A program made the position numbers and the translations under genes. From assembly GCA_017933995.1 (NCBI GenBank), contig JAGBKI010000025.1:1-44671 (forward strand): 44,671 bases of DNA. The letters run 5' to 3'. Position 1 is the stretch's first letter, and each line of letters begins with the position of its first letter. The notes below the pieces were generated by a model. That model ran no database searches. It was not told where the DNA came from and worked only from the letters and a program-made list of their open reading frames with translations. Positions 33,833 to 42,817 of this stretch are shown piece by piece. The DNA is from Bacteroidaceae bacterium. GTDB taxonomy: Bacteria; Bacteroidota; Bacteroidia; Bacteroidales; Bacteroidaceae.

Positions 33833-33894
33833 CCCAGAAGCGCTGAAAGTGACATTTTGCCCGCACTTACGGGCGCTGTTCCTGCGCAACGCCG

Positions 33895-33902
33895 TATATT
33901 TG
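33895..33902 (+). promoter_or_regulatory. Promoter -7 box of the TerB-DnaJ gene
   Basis: TATATTTG followed by C, an exact TAnnTTTG match, 31 bp before the ATG at 33933. The -33 element is weak. Confidence 0.55.
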
Positions 33903-33932
33903 CATCACGTTTAACCGAAAAGCAACTACACA

Positions 33933-34700
33933 ATGGGAATAATCGGATGGTTCACCGGTGCGATAGGCTGGATGGTGGGCGGACCGCTCGGCGGGCTGCT
34001 GGGCTACATACTGGGTTCGCTCTTCGACACAAAGGTCATTGAAAACCATGGCAGCACAGCGGGCGGCTACAACTTTGCAGGCGACACTCCTGGCGAGCCA
34101 CAGCGCGACACCCGCAGCGACCGCGACAACTTTATCTTTTCGCTGCTCGTGCTCTCGTCCTGTGTAATCAAGGCCGACGGGCGGATAATGCACAGCGAAA
34201 TGGAGTACGTGCGCCGCTTCTTCCGCCAAAACTTCAACGACGCGGCCGCAGCCCAGGCCAACGACATCCTGCTGCAACTCTTCAAGGCCCCGGTCGACCT
34301 CGAAGGCTGTGGGCGGCAGATTGCACAACACATGGACTACGCCGGACGCCTGCAACTGCTCGACTACCTCGCTGGCATCGCGAAGGCCGACGGACAGGTG
34401 ACCGCCGACGAGGTAGACGTGTTGCGCCGTGCCGCTAACGCGATGGGGCTTAATGCCAGCGAGGTCGACGCAATGCTTAACCTCGGCGGCCAAACCCTCG
34501 ACGCGGCCTACAAGGTGCTTGAAGTGGACCCCGCTTGCAGCGACGCGGAGCTCAAACGTGCCTACAAGCGCCTTGTGCTCAACAACCATCCCGACCGTGT
34601 GGCCGCGCTGGGCGACGACATACGCCTCAAGGCCGAAGAAAAGCTCAAACAGATTAACGAAGCCTACGAGCGCGTGAAAAAGGCGCGCGGCATAAACTGA
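33933..34700 (+). CDS. TerB-DnaJ domain protein (DjlA-like)
   Basis: 255 residues. The N-terminus (1-30) is a glycine-rich hydrophobic segment (GWFTGAIGWMVGGPLGGLLGYILG) that can insert in the membrane. A TerB-like helical domain (about 65-175) has the acidic metal-binding pattern ADGRIMHSEM and ADGQVTADEV. A C-terminal J domain (about 188-255) keeps the HPD motif (NNHPDRV) needed to stimulate DnaK. The order matches E. coli DjlA, a membrane co-chaperone tied to envelope stress. Its position before EF-G2 does not imply an operon, since EF-G2 has its own promoter. Confidence 0.9.
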   Translation: MGIIGWFTGAIGWMVGGPLGGLLGYILGSLFDTKVIENHGSTAGGYNFAGDTPGEPQRDTRSDRDNFIFSLLVLSSCVIKADGRIMHSEMEYVRRFFRQNFNDAAAAQANDILLQLFKAPVDLEGCGRQIAQHMDYAGRLQLLDYLAGIAKADGQVTADEVDVLRRAANAMGLNASEVDAMLNLGGQTLDAAYKVLEVDPACSDAELKRAYKRLVLNNHPDRVAALGDDIRLKAEEKLKQINEAYERVKKARGIN

Positions 34701-34789
34701 CCATCAAGACACAAGAAAAAAATCAGCCGACTTTGCAGACACGCCGCAAACCACCGCAGGCCGTTTTTTCACGATTATGGCCACAAGCG

Positions 34790-34821
34790 TTTGGCCGTTC
34801 CGCCAACTTTTACTAACTTGC
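34790..34821 (+). promoter_or_regulatory. Promoter of the EF-G2 gene
   Basis: TTTG (34790-34793, followed by GCC), 20-nt spacer, TAACTTGC (34814-34821). It fits the -33/-7 pattern with one deviation in the -7 box. The leader is about 55 nt and strongly A-rich before the ATG at 34885. In Bacteroides the homologue is activated by the Cur regulator during carbon starvation (literature knowledge). No Cur site is identified here. Confidence 0.6.
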
Positions 34822-34884
34822 GCCCTGTTTTGAGACCAAACACGCAAAAAAGCGAAACAACAAACCAATATAACCGCTAACACC

Positions 34885-37041
34885 ATGAAGGTTTACCAGT
34901 CAAACGAAATCAAAAACATCGCCCTCTTGGGCAACGACGGGTCGGGCAAGACGACCCTCACGGAAGCCTTTATCTTCCAGAGCGGCCAAATCAAACGACG
35001 CGGCCGCATCACCCAGAAAAACACCGTCAGCGACTACTTCCCCGTGGAGCAGGACTACGGATATTCCGTGTTCAGCACCGTCTTCCACGTGGAGCGCAAC
35101 GGCAAGAAACTCAACATCATCGACTGCCCGGGCAGCGACGACTTTGTGGGCGCAGCCCTCACCGCGCTCAACGTCACCGACACCGCCCTGCTGCTCATCA
35201 ACGGCAGCGTCGGCCTGGAGGTAGGCACGCAGAACCACTTCCGCTACACCGAAAAACTCAAAAAGCCCGTCATCTTCCTCGTGAACCAGCTGGACGACGA
35301 GAAGACCGACTTCGACAACGTCGTAGAGCAGATACAGAGCGCTTACGGCACCAAGGCCGTGCCTGTACAGTATCCCGTCAAGACTGGTCCCGACTTCAAC
35401 AGCGTTATCGACGTGTTGCTGATGAAGAAACTCACGTGGGGTCCCGACGGCGGCGAAGCAACCGTGGAGGAAATCCCCGCAGACGAACTCGACAAGGCTA
35501 CAGAATGGCACAAGACCCTTGTGGAAGCCGCTGCCGAGAACGACGAAGCACTGATGGAGAAGTTCTTCGAGACCGAACAGCTCACCGAGGACGAGATGCG
35601 CGAGGGTATCCGCAAGGGTATGGTCACGCGCAGCATCTACCCCATCTTCTGCGTCTGCGCATATAAGAACATGGGCGTGGGCCGACTGATGGAGTTCCTC
35701 GGCAACGTGGTTCCCTTCGTCGACGAAATGCCCGCCGTCCACAACACACGCGGCGAAGAAGTGGCCCTCGACCCCGCAGGCCCCACCAGCATCTACTTCT
35801 ACAAGACTGGCGTGGAACCCCACATCGGCGAAGTGCAGTACTTCAAGGTGATGAGCGGCACTGTGAAACCCGGCGACGAACTCCAGAACGCCGACCGTGG
35901 TTCCAAGGAGCGCATCGGCCAGATTTACGTCTGCTCGGGTGCTAACCGCGAGAGCGTTGACCAACTCAGCGCGGGCGACCTTGGCTGCACCGTCAAGCTC
36001 AAGGACGTGCGCACTGGCAACACCCTCAACCAGAAGGACTGTGACAACAAGTTTAACTTCATTGAGTACCCCAATCCGAAATATACCCGCGCCATTAAGG
36101 CCGTTGAGGAGAGCAACACGGAGAAGATGATGACCGCGCTCACCCGTATGCGCCAGGAAGACCCGACGTGGGTAGTGGAGCAGAGCAAGGAACTGCGTCA
36201 GATTCTCGTGCACGGCCAAGGTGAGTTCCACCTGCGCACGCTGAAGTGGCGTCTGGAAAACCTCGACAAGATACCCATCGAGTTCAGCGAGCAGCGCATC
36301 CCCTACCGCGAGACCATCACCAAGAGCGCACGTGCCGACTACCGCCACAAGAAGCAGAGCGGCGGCGCAGGCCAGTTCGGCGAAGTGCACCTCATCGTCG
36401 AGCCCTATCAGGACGGCATGGAAGATCCCACGGTATACCGTTTCGGCAACCAGGAAATCCGCGTGAACCTCAAGGGACGTGAGGAAATCGACCTCGAATG
36501 GGGCGGCAAACTTGTGTTCATCAACAGCGTGGTGGGCGGCGCCATCGACGCGCGCTTCATGCCCGCCATCCTCAAGGGCATCATGAGCCGCCTGGAGCAA
36601 GGCCCGCTCACCGGCAGCTACGCCCGCGACGTACGCGTCGTGGTCTACGACGGCAAGATGCACCCCGTGGACAGCAACGAACTCTCCTTCATGCTGGCAG
36701 GCCGCAATGCCTTCAGCGCAGCCTTCAAGAACGCTGGTCCCAAACTGCTTGAACCCATCTACGACGTAGAGGTGTTCGTGCCCAGCGACGCTATGGGCGA
36801 CGTAATGAGCGACCTGCAAGGCCGCCGTGGCATGATCATCGGTATGGGCAGCGAAAGCGGCTACGAGAAGATTCAGGCCAAGGTACCCCTCAAGGAAATG
36901 GCCAACTACAGCACGTCGCTGAGCAGCCTCAGCGGCGGACGCGCCAGCTTCATTATGAAGTTCGCCAGCTACGAACCCGTGCCCGGCGACCTCCAGAACC
37001 AGCTCGTCGCCGAGTTCGAGGCGCAGAACAAGGAGGAATAA
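34885..37041 (+). CDS. EF-G paralogue (EF-G2) with degraded GTPase motifs
   Basis: 718 residues with the five-domain EF-G layout. The P-loop G16-NDGSGKT is kept but differs from the usual AHIDAGKT. The switch I RGITI motif is replaced by DYGYSV. The G3 motif DTPGHVDF reads DCPGSDDF (80-87), so the catalytic histidine is S84. G4 is NQLD instead of NKMD. Domain IV and V segments (GAGQFGEV, SFMLAGRNAF, PLKEMANYSTSLSSLSGGRA) are intact. It matches the Bacteroides thetaiotaomicron EF-G2 class, reported to support translocation without GTP hydrolysis and to be needed for gut colonisation. The housekeeping EF-G must be elsewhere. It is monocistronic, with its own promoter and terminator. Confidence 0.93.
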   Translation: MKVYQSNEIKNIALLGNDGSGKTTLTEAFIFQSGQIKRRGRITQKNTVSDYFPVEQDYGYSVFSTVFHVERNGKKLNIIDCPGSDDFVGAALTALNVTDTALLLINGSVGLEVGTQNHFRYTEKLKKPVIFLVNQLDDEKTDFDNVVEQIQSAYGTKAVPVQYPVKTGPDFNSVIDVLLMKKLTWGPDGGEATVEEIPADELDKATEWHKTLVEAAAENDEALMEKFFETEQLTEDEMREGIRKGMVTRSIYPIFCVCAYKNMGVGRLMEFLGNVVPFVDEMPAVHNTRGEEVALDPAGPTSIYFYKTGVEPHIGEVQYFKVMSGTVKPGDELQNADRGSKERIGQIYVCSGANRESVDQLSAGDLGCTVKLKDVRTGNTLNQKDCDNKFNFIEYPNPKYTRAIKAVEESNTEKMMTALTRMRQEDPTWVVEQSKELRQILVHGQGEFHLRTLKWRLENLDKIPIEFSEQRIPYRETITKSARADYRHKKQSGGAGQFGEVHLIVEPYQDGMEDPTVYRFGNQEIRVNLKGREEIDLEWGGKLVFINSVVGGAIDARFMPAILKGIMSRLEQGPLTGSYARDVRVVVYDGKMHPVDSNELSFMLAGRNAFSAAFKNAGPKLLEPIYDVEVFVPSDAMGDVMSDLQGRRGMIIGMGSESGYEKIQAKVPLKEMANYSTSLSSLSGGRASFIMKFASYEPVPGDLQNQLVAEFEAQNKEE

Positions 37042-37070
37042 GCCAACGTTTCTCCCCCACCCTACTCAAC

Positions 37071-37108
37071 ACCGCTCCCCCTTCTGGCGCGACAGACGGG
37101 GGAGCGGT
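37071..37108 (+). terminator. Terminator of the EF-G2 gene
   Basis: Perfect 11-bp stem ACCGCTCCCCC (37071-37081) with GGGGGAGCGGT (37098-37108), followed by TGCGTTTT. It lies 30 bp past the stop. Confidence 0.8.
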
Positions 37109-37120
37109 TGCGTTTTCCCC

Positions 37121-37141
37121 CTATATATATAAATACGGAGT
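37121..37141 (-). promoter_or_regulatory. AT-island motif, intergenic copy
   Basis: On the minus strand this reads ACTCCGTATTTATATATATA followed by G, differing from the motif at the DPP-IV and hflX starts by one extra T and by lacking the ATG. It lies between the EF-G2 and manA terminators and is not attached to any gene. Confidence 0.6.
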
Positions 37142-37180
37142 CGGGTGGGAAAAGAGCGGCGGGGCACACCGTCGCCAACC

Positions 37181-37230
37181 ACAAAGCCCAAGCGCCTTTG
37201 CATCGTGGTACAAAGGCGCTTGGGCTTTGT
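37181..37230 (-). terminator. Terminator of manA, 20-bp perfect stem
   Basis: ACAAAGCCCAAGCGCCTTTG (37181-37200) pairs perfectly with 37211-37230, with a 10-nt loop. It lies 28 bp past the manA stop. It has the same ACAAAGC-type arms as the terminators at 157-190 and 28887-28923. Confidence 0.8.
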
Positions 37231-37258
37231 GTTACAGAATCTTTCTTTGTGCCTTGCC

Positions 37259-38230
37259 TCAAACGTATGCGGCCAGGCAAGCGAAGCCTTCCGCACTGGG
37301 AATGAAACGCAAAGCCTGCGTGGAAGCGGGGATAAGCACGGTTTCGCCGGCTGTAAGCGTGACAGGATTGCCCTCGTTGTCGGTGAGCGACGCGCTGCCT
37401 TGATAGCACACGAGGGCAACGAAGGAGTCGATGTCGCACAGGGAGAGGGAAAAATCTGAAACGAGACGCAGCACCTCCGTCGTGAAATACGGCGTGCGGC
37501 AGACGGAGACCGGTCGGCCAGTGTCCTTGCCCACGCTGACGAAACAGTCTGTGCGACGCTGGAAGTCCAGTGCGCGCCGTGCTTGGTCAATATGCAGCTC
37601 GCGCCGCCTGCCACGCTCGTCAGTGCGGTTGAAGTCGTAGACGCGATAGGTGGCACCACTGCTCTGCTGAACCTCGACAATGAGATTCCCAGCACCAATG
37701 CTGTGGAGCGTACCAGCGGGAATGTAAAACGCATCGCCAGGATGGGTGTCATAGTGGCAAGCCTTGTCGACCAGCGTGCCGTCGGCCACCATCCTCTCGT
37801 AGTCAGCCGCATCCACATCCTCGGAAAAGCCCGCCATAAGCGAAGCACCGGGCTGCGTACCGACCACATACCACATCTCGCTCTTGCCATAGGGCATCCC
37901 CTCCTCGCGCGCCATCGCATCGTCGGGGTGCACCTGCACACTGAGCGCCTCGCGCGCGTCGATAAACTTGATGAGCAGCGGAAACGACGTGCCGTAACGC
38001 TGGAAGTTGGCGCTTCCCAGCAGTTCCGCACCGTACTTGGCAATGAGGGCGGGCAGTGTAAGCCCCACGAAACCCTCCGTGGAACAATACGTCTCCTGTC
38101 CCGGCAAGGCCGAAATCTCAAAACTTTCGCCCACCAAGGCCGGGGCGCGTTTCAATCCCTTGAGCGCGGCAATGGCATCACCGCCCCAAATCTTGGGAAC
38201 AAGCAGCGAATGGAACTTCAATGGCTTCAT
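37259..38230 (-). CDS. manA: Mannose-6-phosphate isomerase, class I
   Basis: 323 residues from the ATG at 38230. The in-frame upstream extension crosses the promoter and is rejected. It is a zinc cupin enzyme interconverting mannose-6-phosphate and fructose-6-phosphate. Zinc-binding segments are SVQVHPDDAMA and KSEMWYVV, followed by GDAFYIPAGTLHSIG and EVQQSSGATYRVYDFNR. The short Bacteroidetes form lacks the long helical insertion. It channels mannose from host or plant glycans to glycolysis, where PPi-PFK of this window acts next. Confidence 0.95.
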   Translation of the reverse strand: MKPLKFHSLLVPKIWGGDAIAALKGLKRAPALVGESFEISALPGQETYCSTEGFVGLTLPALIAKYGAELLGSANFQRYGTSFPLLIKFIDAREALSVQVHPDDAMAREEGMPYGKSEMWYVVGTQPGASLMAGFSEDVDAADYERMVADGTLVDKACHYDTHPGDAFYIPAGTLHSIGAGNLIVEVQQSSGATYRVYDFNRTDERGRRRELHIDQARRALDFQRRTDCFVSVGKDTGRPVSVCRTPYFTTEVLRLVSDFSLSLCDIDSFVALVCYQGSASLTDNEGNPVTLTAGETVLIPASTQALRFIPSAEGFACLAAYV

Positions 38231-38237
38231 ACACGGG

Positions 38238-38245
38238 CAAAAGTA
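38238..38245 (-). promoter_or_regulatory. Promoter -7 box of manA
   Basis: Minus-strand TACTTTTG, an exact TAnnTTTG match, only 7 bp before the ATG at 38230. The transcript would be almost leaderless, unless a further upstream promoter is used. The -33 region offers GTTG with a 16-nt spacer. Confidence 0.5.
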
Positions 38246-38329
38246 CAATAACTTTCCCATACAACGCTCCCACAAAAGCCTGAAAACCATAAAAGAATGC
38301 CCGCAGCGGTGTTAAAAAAACACACGGTG

Positions 38330-38360
38330 TTTCCCTTTCTGTAGAAAACCGTTATTTTTG
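38330..38360 (+). promoter_or_regulatory. Promoter of the LRR-M60 operon
   Basis: TTTC (38330-38333), 19-nt spacer, TATTTTTG followed by C (38353-38360). This is a good Bacteroidetes promoter, giving a leader of about 55 nt before the ATG at 38422. Confidence 0.7.
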
Positions 38361-38421
38361 CGCACAAACCCAGGAAAAGGGTCTGCAAACCGAAATCAGT
38401 TAAACCCCGATCTAACCACCT

Positions 38422-39903
38422 ATGAAAAAGATCTACACCGCCTTGGTGGCCTTGGTGCTGTTGCCGCTCGCTATGTCGGCGCAAGACCAGACCATCACCA
38501 TGACCACTTCGCGTGCTGCGGGCGAAACGCTCTCGTTCACCGTGAACCGCACCGCCGAAGACATCACCGTGGACTGGGGCGACGGCACGGCCGTAGCCTA
38601 CACGCCCGTCAGCGGCGCCCTGCGCGAAATCAGTGGCACGCTGAAGGGTTCGACCGTCACCGTCGGTGCCTCCAGCAACCTCCAGACCCTCATCTGCGAG
38701 GGCTGCGACCTCACCGCGCTCGACGTGACCAAAGCTGCGCAGCTCAAGTCGCTCTATTGCAGCCACAACGCCATTACCGCACTCAACGTGCGCAACCTCA
38801 AGCAGTTGCAAGACCTTGACGTGTCCTACAACGCCCTTAGCGCACTGGCCGTGACAGTAGGCAACAACCCTCTGTTGCAGACGCTCAACATCGCCCACAA
38901 CAACCTGGGCGGCATCTCTGGCACCACCACCGGAACCAACTACACCGGCGCTTTCACCAACCTGCAATACCTCGATATGAGCGGCAACGGCAAGGTGAAG
39001 CAAGTCACCGTCACGTCGTGCCAGGAGCTTGACTACCTCGACATTTCCGACAACGCGGTGACGCGCCTCAACCTCCCGACCACGGGACGTTTCACTGTGA
39101 TTGACGCTGCGGGCAACCAGCTCACCGCGCTCGACCCCACGCCCTACACCGGCCTTTTGCAGATTGACGTAACGGGCAACCAGCTCGCCACGCTCGACCT
39201 CAGCCAGACCAAGGTAGTCAAGGACGTCTTCGCTGCCGACAACGAGCTGACCTACGTCCCCTTCACCTCCCGCGCCTCCCGCGACACGCTCAACATCTGC
39301 GACCTGCGGAACAACCGCGTCTTTTTCAGTTCGCTGCCTCGCAGCACGTCTAAGGTGCGCTACCTCAATGTGAATCCCCAGCGCCCCTTCCCGCTCACTG
39401 AGGACATGGGCTTTAAGACGGGTAGTGTTGAGGTGGACGGCGTAACCTACACCATGCCCTACGTAACCCAGAACCCGTCCTACGAAACCCGTTCCAACAC
39501 AGACTACATCGTTGACCTTTCGGCGCTTCGCACCGATGGTAACGGCAATGCTCGCAACGTGATCAGCTTCTTAGCAGGCGGCGAGGACGGCACTGTGCTC
39601 ACGCAGTACGCCAACGCCACCAAGACGGGCGACTTCACCCTTGTGGGCTCGCGCTACACGTTCCTGACCGAGTATCCCCGCATTGTAGTCCGCCTCACCC
39701 ACTCGACGGGCTTCTATGCCAACTACACCTTCTACTCCGAGCCGTTCACCATTAACGAGCCTACCGCTACGGGCATTGCTACACTCGAAGTCGCACCCGC
39801 CGATGCCAATGCCGCCGTCTACGACCTGCAAGGCCGCCGCGTCAGCAACCCCGCCAAGGGAGGCGTATATATAATAGGAGGCCGCAAGGTGCTTGTCAAA
39901 TAA
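38422..39903 (+). CDS. Secreted leucine-rich-repeat protein with C-terminal sorting tail
   Basis: 493 residues. A signal peptide (MKKIYTALVALVLLPLAMSAQ) is followed by a short beta domain (about 22-80). Leucine-rich repeats of about 21-23 residues then run from about 88 to 320 (LICEGCDLTALDVTK, LYCSHNAITALNVRN, LDVSYNALSAL, LDISDNAVTRLNLP, IDVTGNQLATLDLS). A beta domain (about 340-455) and the tail YDLQGRRVSNPAKGGVYIIG then RKVLVK end the protein. The tail is the same type as in the CotH protein, so both probably use one export and anchoring route. Host or protein binding is an inference from LRRs. The M60 gene follows 36 bp downstream. An AT island (39866-39873) encodes part of the tail. Confidence 0.87.
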   Translation: MKKIYTALVALVLLPLAMSAQDQTITMTTSRAAGETLSFTVNRTAEDITVDWGDGTAVAYTPVSGALREISGTLKGSTVTVGASSNLQTLICEGCDLTALDVTKAAQLKSLYCSHNAITALNVRNLKQLQDLDVSYNALSALAVTVGNNPLLQTLNIAHNNLGGISGTTTGTNYTGAFTNLQYLDMSGNGKVKQVTVTSCQELDYLDISDNAVTRLNLPTTGRFTVIDAAGNQLTALDPTPYTGLLQIDVTGNQLATLDLSQTKVVKDVFAADNELTYVPFTSRASRDTLNICDLRNNRVFFSSLPRSTSKVRYLNVNPQRPFPLTEDMGFKTGSVEVDGVTYTMPYVTQNPSYETRSNTDYIVDLSALRTDGNGNARNVISFLAGGEDGTVLTQYANATKTGDFTLVGSRYTFLTEYPRIVVRLTHSTGFYANYTFYSEPFTINEPTATGIATLEVAPADANAAVYDLQGRRVSNPAKGGVYIIGGRKVLVK

Positions 39904-39939
39904 AATAAGTCCGTAGACAACCCCTATAAAGAAACAGCA

Positions 39940-42660
39940 ATGAAAACCATCAAGCAATACATAGCCGCCGCAGCCCTGCTGCTCGCGCTCGGCGGCACAA
40001 CGGCCCAGGCACAGACGGAGTACACTGCCGACACGCCCGTACTCATCACGCCCCACGCCCAGACCATCGGCGCGCTGGCCCACACCCTGTGCTACACCAT
40101 CCAGGCCAACTGCGACTTCAGCGTCAAGAGCGACGCCGACTGGCTCACCGTCTACCGCGTCAGTGGCAAGACCGTCTACCTTCACGCCACCGACAACTAC
40201 GACGAGGGCGACCGCACCGCCAACGTCACTTTCACCAGTGCCGACGGCACCAACACGCAGACGCTGGCCATCACCCAGCTCTTTGACAATTACGCCGACT
40301 CTGCTCCCGTAGACGTCGAAATCAAGCCCAGCTCCGCCTCAGCCTCCAACAACCAAAGCGGCGAAGGCATTGAGCGCACCTACGACGGCTCCACCAGCAC
40401 GCTCTACCACTCGCAGTACAGCACCACCGTCAATGCCAGCAACCCCGTCACGCTCATCTACAACTTCCGCAACGTAGCGCAGATTGACTACATCACCTAC
40501 GTGCCCCGTCAGGACGGCAACACCAACGGCAACTTCGGGCAGTTCGACCTCTACGTCACCGAGAACGGCCAAAGCGAGCGCCTTTACGGCACCTACGACT
40601 TCGGCTACAACTCCACGCCCGGCACCATCACCTTCAGCACACCGCTTGTCAACCCCACGCGCATCCGCTTCGTCGTCAAAACCGGCGCCAACAACAACGC
40701 CAGCTGCGCCGAGATGCAGTTCCGCGTCATTGACAACAGCGTGCGCTCGCAGCTCGCCATCTTCACCGACGAGGCCCTCACCGACCTCCGCCCCGACGTC
40801 ACCCAGGACGACATCGACGCCCTGACCAACCCCTTCATCAAGTCCGTGGGCTACAAACTGCTCAACGGCAGTTATAAGCGCGAGTACCGCATCGGCACCT
40901 ACGGCTGCTTCTCCTCGCCCGAGTACATCTCCGACCAGCTCAACGCCCCCGGAAAATATTACGACCACTGCGAGGGTGTCACTGGCATACAGATTTCAAA
41001 AGGCAAGCATGCCATCGCCGTCAGCGGCATACCCGACGACCTCGGCACTGTCACGCTGCGCGTCGTGGCCTGGTACGCCCAGGAACTCAACAGCGCGGGC
41101 GAAGGCGGCGGCCCGGCCAGTGTAACCTATCCCCTGCACAACGGCCTGAACACCATCGAGTACACCAACGACTTCCCCGGCCTGGCCTACATCAACTACT
41201 TTGTCTACGGCGAACCCAATGAGGCCGCCCATCCCGACATTAAGGTACACTTCATCAACGGCGAGGTGAACGGCTACCTCTCCAAGGACAAGACCAACGA
41301 CGAGATGCACGCCATCCTCGCCGCCGCGCCCAACCGCTGCATCGATGTCGTGGGACGCCGCGTCCACTCTGTTTGGGAGGTGGGCTACAACACCACCTAC
41401 GGCCTCTACAAGAACTGCAAGACCAGCACCAACGCCGCCAAGGGCTACCTGCAGTACATGAACGTGCTCGACAGCCTCATTGTGTGGGAACACCGCCTCC
41501 TCGGTCTTGAGAAGTACAACCGCATTCCCAAGAACCACACGATGGCCTATGTGAACTACACGTACTACATGTTCCAGGGCTATTGGGGCGTCTCGTTCAT
41601 CTATTCCCAGCAGGCGCGTGTGCTCAACTGCCAGACGCTGATGAAGAACGACAACGACGCCATCTGGGGCCTCTCCCACGAGTGGGGCCACCAGCACCAG
41701 ATGCTCCCCTACTACTGCTGGGGCAGCCTCGGCGAGGTGTCCAACAACATCTTCTCCTACTATAACATCCAGGCCATGGGCTACCACGGCGAGAGCGACA
41801 AGATACGCGACTACTGGCCTACCGGGCGCGCCAAAATGATCAACGACTCGCCCTACAGCGCCGGCAAGACCTACAGCACCAACCGCCGCGACATCGTCAG
41901 CGTACCTACCTCCCTACAGTTCAACGCCGACTTCCGCAAGATGTGCGGCTTTATGACCGACAGCCTCGTACACCCTGCCACCGACGACGTTGTGGCCACA
42001 TGGTCGATGGCTGGAGGCGACTACCAGATTACCAGCCGTATGCTCGGCATCAGCCACAGCGAACTCGGCGGCGAAGCGCTCACGCCTTTCGTGATGCTCA
42101 ACCTCTATGCCACGCGCAACTGGAACCCCACCTATCCGCAAGACCTCTTCGAGAGCCTGCGCATGACCGACGACGAGAATGGCTCCTACCTCCCCCTCGT
42201 TGAAAAGAACAAGACCTCCATCGACAAGTACGAGCTTATCGCCTCGTCGCAGAACGGCAACAAGAACGGCAAGTACGCCGTCCTGCAACGCCTCTTCCCC
42301 AACAGTTGCTGGGTGAAGCGCGGCTACCTCAGCAAGAGCGGCATCTCGCGCCAGGACAACACCGCCCCGTTCATCCTCAACTTCATCCGCAAGGCCTCGC
42401 GAGCCACGGGCTATAACCTCGTGCCCTACTTCGAGCGCTGGGGATTCCTGCGCACCATCTGCATGACCGTCGGCGACTACGGCACGTACTACTACGTCCT
42501 CACGCCCGAGGCATACCAAGAGTTCAAGGCCGACATGCAGGCACTTGTGGACGACGGCACTTTGCAGGAAATCGACGAAGCCACCGTTCTGGCCATTTCC
42601 AACAGTAAGGACATGTGGGAAGTTGAGTTCGGCACCACGCCCAACATTCCCAACAACTGA
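39940..42660 (+). CDS. BACON - F5/8C - M60-like (enhancin-type) metallopeptidase
   Basis: 906 residues. A signal peptide (about 1-26) is followed by a BACON domain (about 28-117; FSVKSDADWLTV, TANVTFTSADG). An F5/8 type C carbohydrate-binding domain (about 120-268) comes next, and then the M60-like peptidase (about 330-800). The zinc site is H580-E-W-G-H584, with E599 in GSLGEVSNN as third ligand candidate. Relatives such as Bacteroides BT4244 cut mucin-type O-glycosylated proteins, and BACON is thought to bind mucin. It lacks the C-terminal sorting tail of its LRR neighbour, with which it forms a two-gene operon. Confidence 0.92.
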   Translation: MKTIKQYIAAAALLLALGGTTAQAQTEYTADTPVLITPHAQTIGALAHTLCYTIQANCDFSVKSDADWLTVYRVSGKTVYLHATDNYDEGDRTANVTFTSADGTNTQTLAITQLFDNYADSAPVDVEIKPSSASASNNQSGEGIERTYDGSTSTLYHSQYSTTVNASNPVTLIYNFRNVAQIDYITYVPRQDGNTNGNFGQFDLYVTENGQSERLYGTYDFGYNSTPGTITFSTPLVNPTRIRFVVKTGANNNASCAEMQFRVIDNSVRSQLAIFTDEALTDLRPDVTQDDIDALTNPFIKSVGYKLLNGSYKREYRIGTYGCFSSPEYISDQLNAPGKYYDHCEGVTGIQISKGKHAIAVSGIPDDLGTVTLRVVAWYAQELNSAGEGGGPASVTYPLHNGLNTIEYTNDFPGLAYINYFVYGEPNEAAHPDIKVHFINGEVNGYLSKDKTNDEMHAILAAAPNRCIDVVGRRVHSVWEVGYNTTYGLYKNCKTSTNAAKGYLQYMNVLDSLIVWEHRLLGLEKYNRIPKNHTMAYVNYTYYMFQGYWGVSFIYSQQARVLNCQTLMKNDNDAIWGLSHEWGHQHQMLPYYCWGSLGEVSNNIFSYYNIQAMGYHGESDKIRDYWPTGRAKMINDSPYSAGKTYSTNRRDIVSVPTSLQFNADFRKMCGFMTDSLVHPATDDVVATWSMAGGDYQITSRMLGISHSELGGEALTPFVMLNLYATRNWNPTYPQDLFESLRMTDDENGSYLPLVEKNKTSIDKYELIASSQNGNKNGKYAVLQRLFPNSCWVKRGYLSKSGISRQDNTAPFILNFIRKASRATGYNLVPYFERWGFLRTICMTVGDYGTYYYVLTPEAYQEFKADMQALVDDGTLQEIDEATVLAISNSKDMWEVEFGTTPNIPNN

Positions 42661-42686
42661 TTCCCGAACCACAATTTCAATAAACG

Positions 42687-42723
42687 ACGCTCCCCGGATG
42701 CCTCTACGCCATCCGGGGAGCGT
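42687..42723 (+). terminator. Terminator of the LRR-M60 operon
   Basis: Perfect 14-bp stem ACGCTCCCCGGATG (42687-42700) with 42710-42723, 9-nt loop, followed by TGTTTTA. It lies 26 bp past the stop. Confidence 0.88.
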
Positions 42724-42746
42724 TGTTTTAGCATCGGTTGTAGGAA

Positions 42747-42791
42747 CAAAAAAATCACCGGTCGGTATCCGCATTGCGAAATACCGACCGG
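42747..42791 (-). terminator. Terminator of rpmE2
   Basis: Perfect 11-bp stem CCGGTCGGTAT (42758-42768) with ATACCGACCGG (42781-42791). On the minus strand TGATTTTTTTG follows, a T7 run. It lies 26 bp past the rpmE2 stop. Confidence 0.88.
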
Positions 42792-42817
42792 CGTTATTCC
42801 TAAAACCGGGACGGCGC

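Noticed and set aside
34900-36819. 639-codon open frame opposite EF-G2
   Set aside because: Antisense shadow of a clearly identified translation factor.
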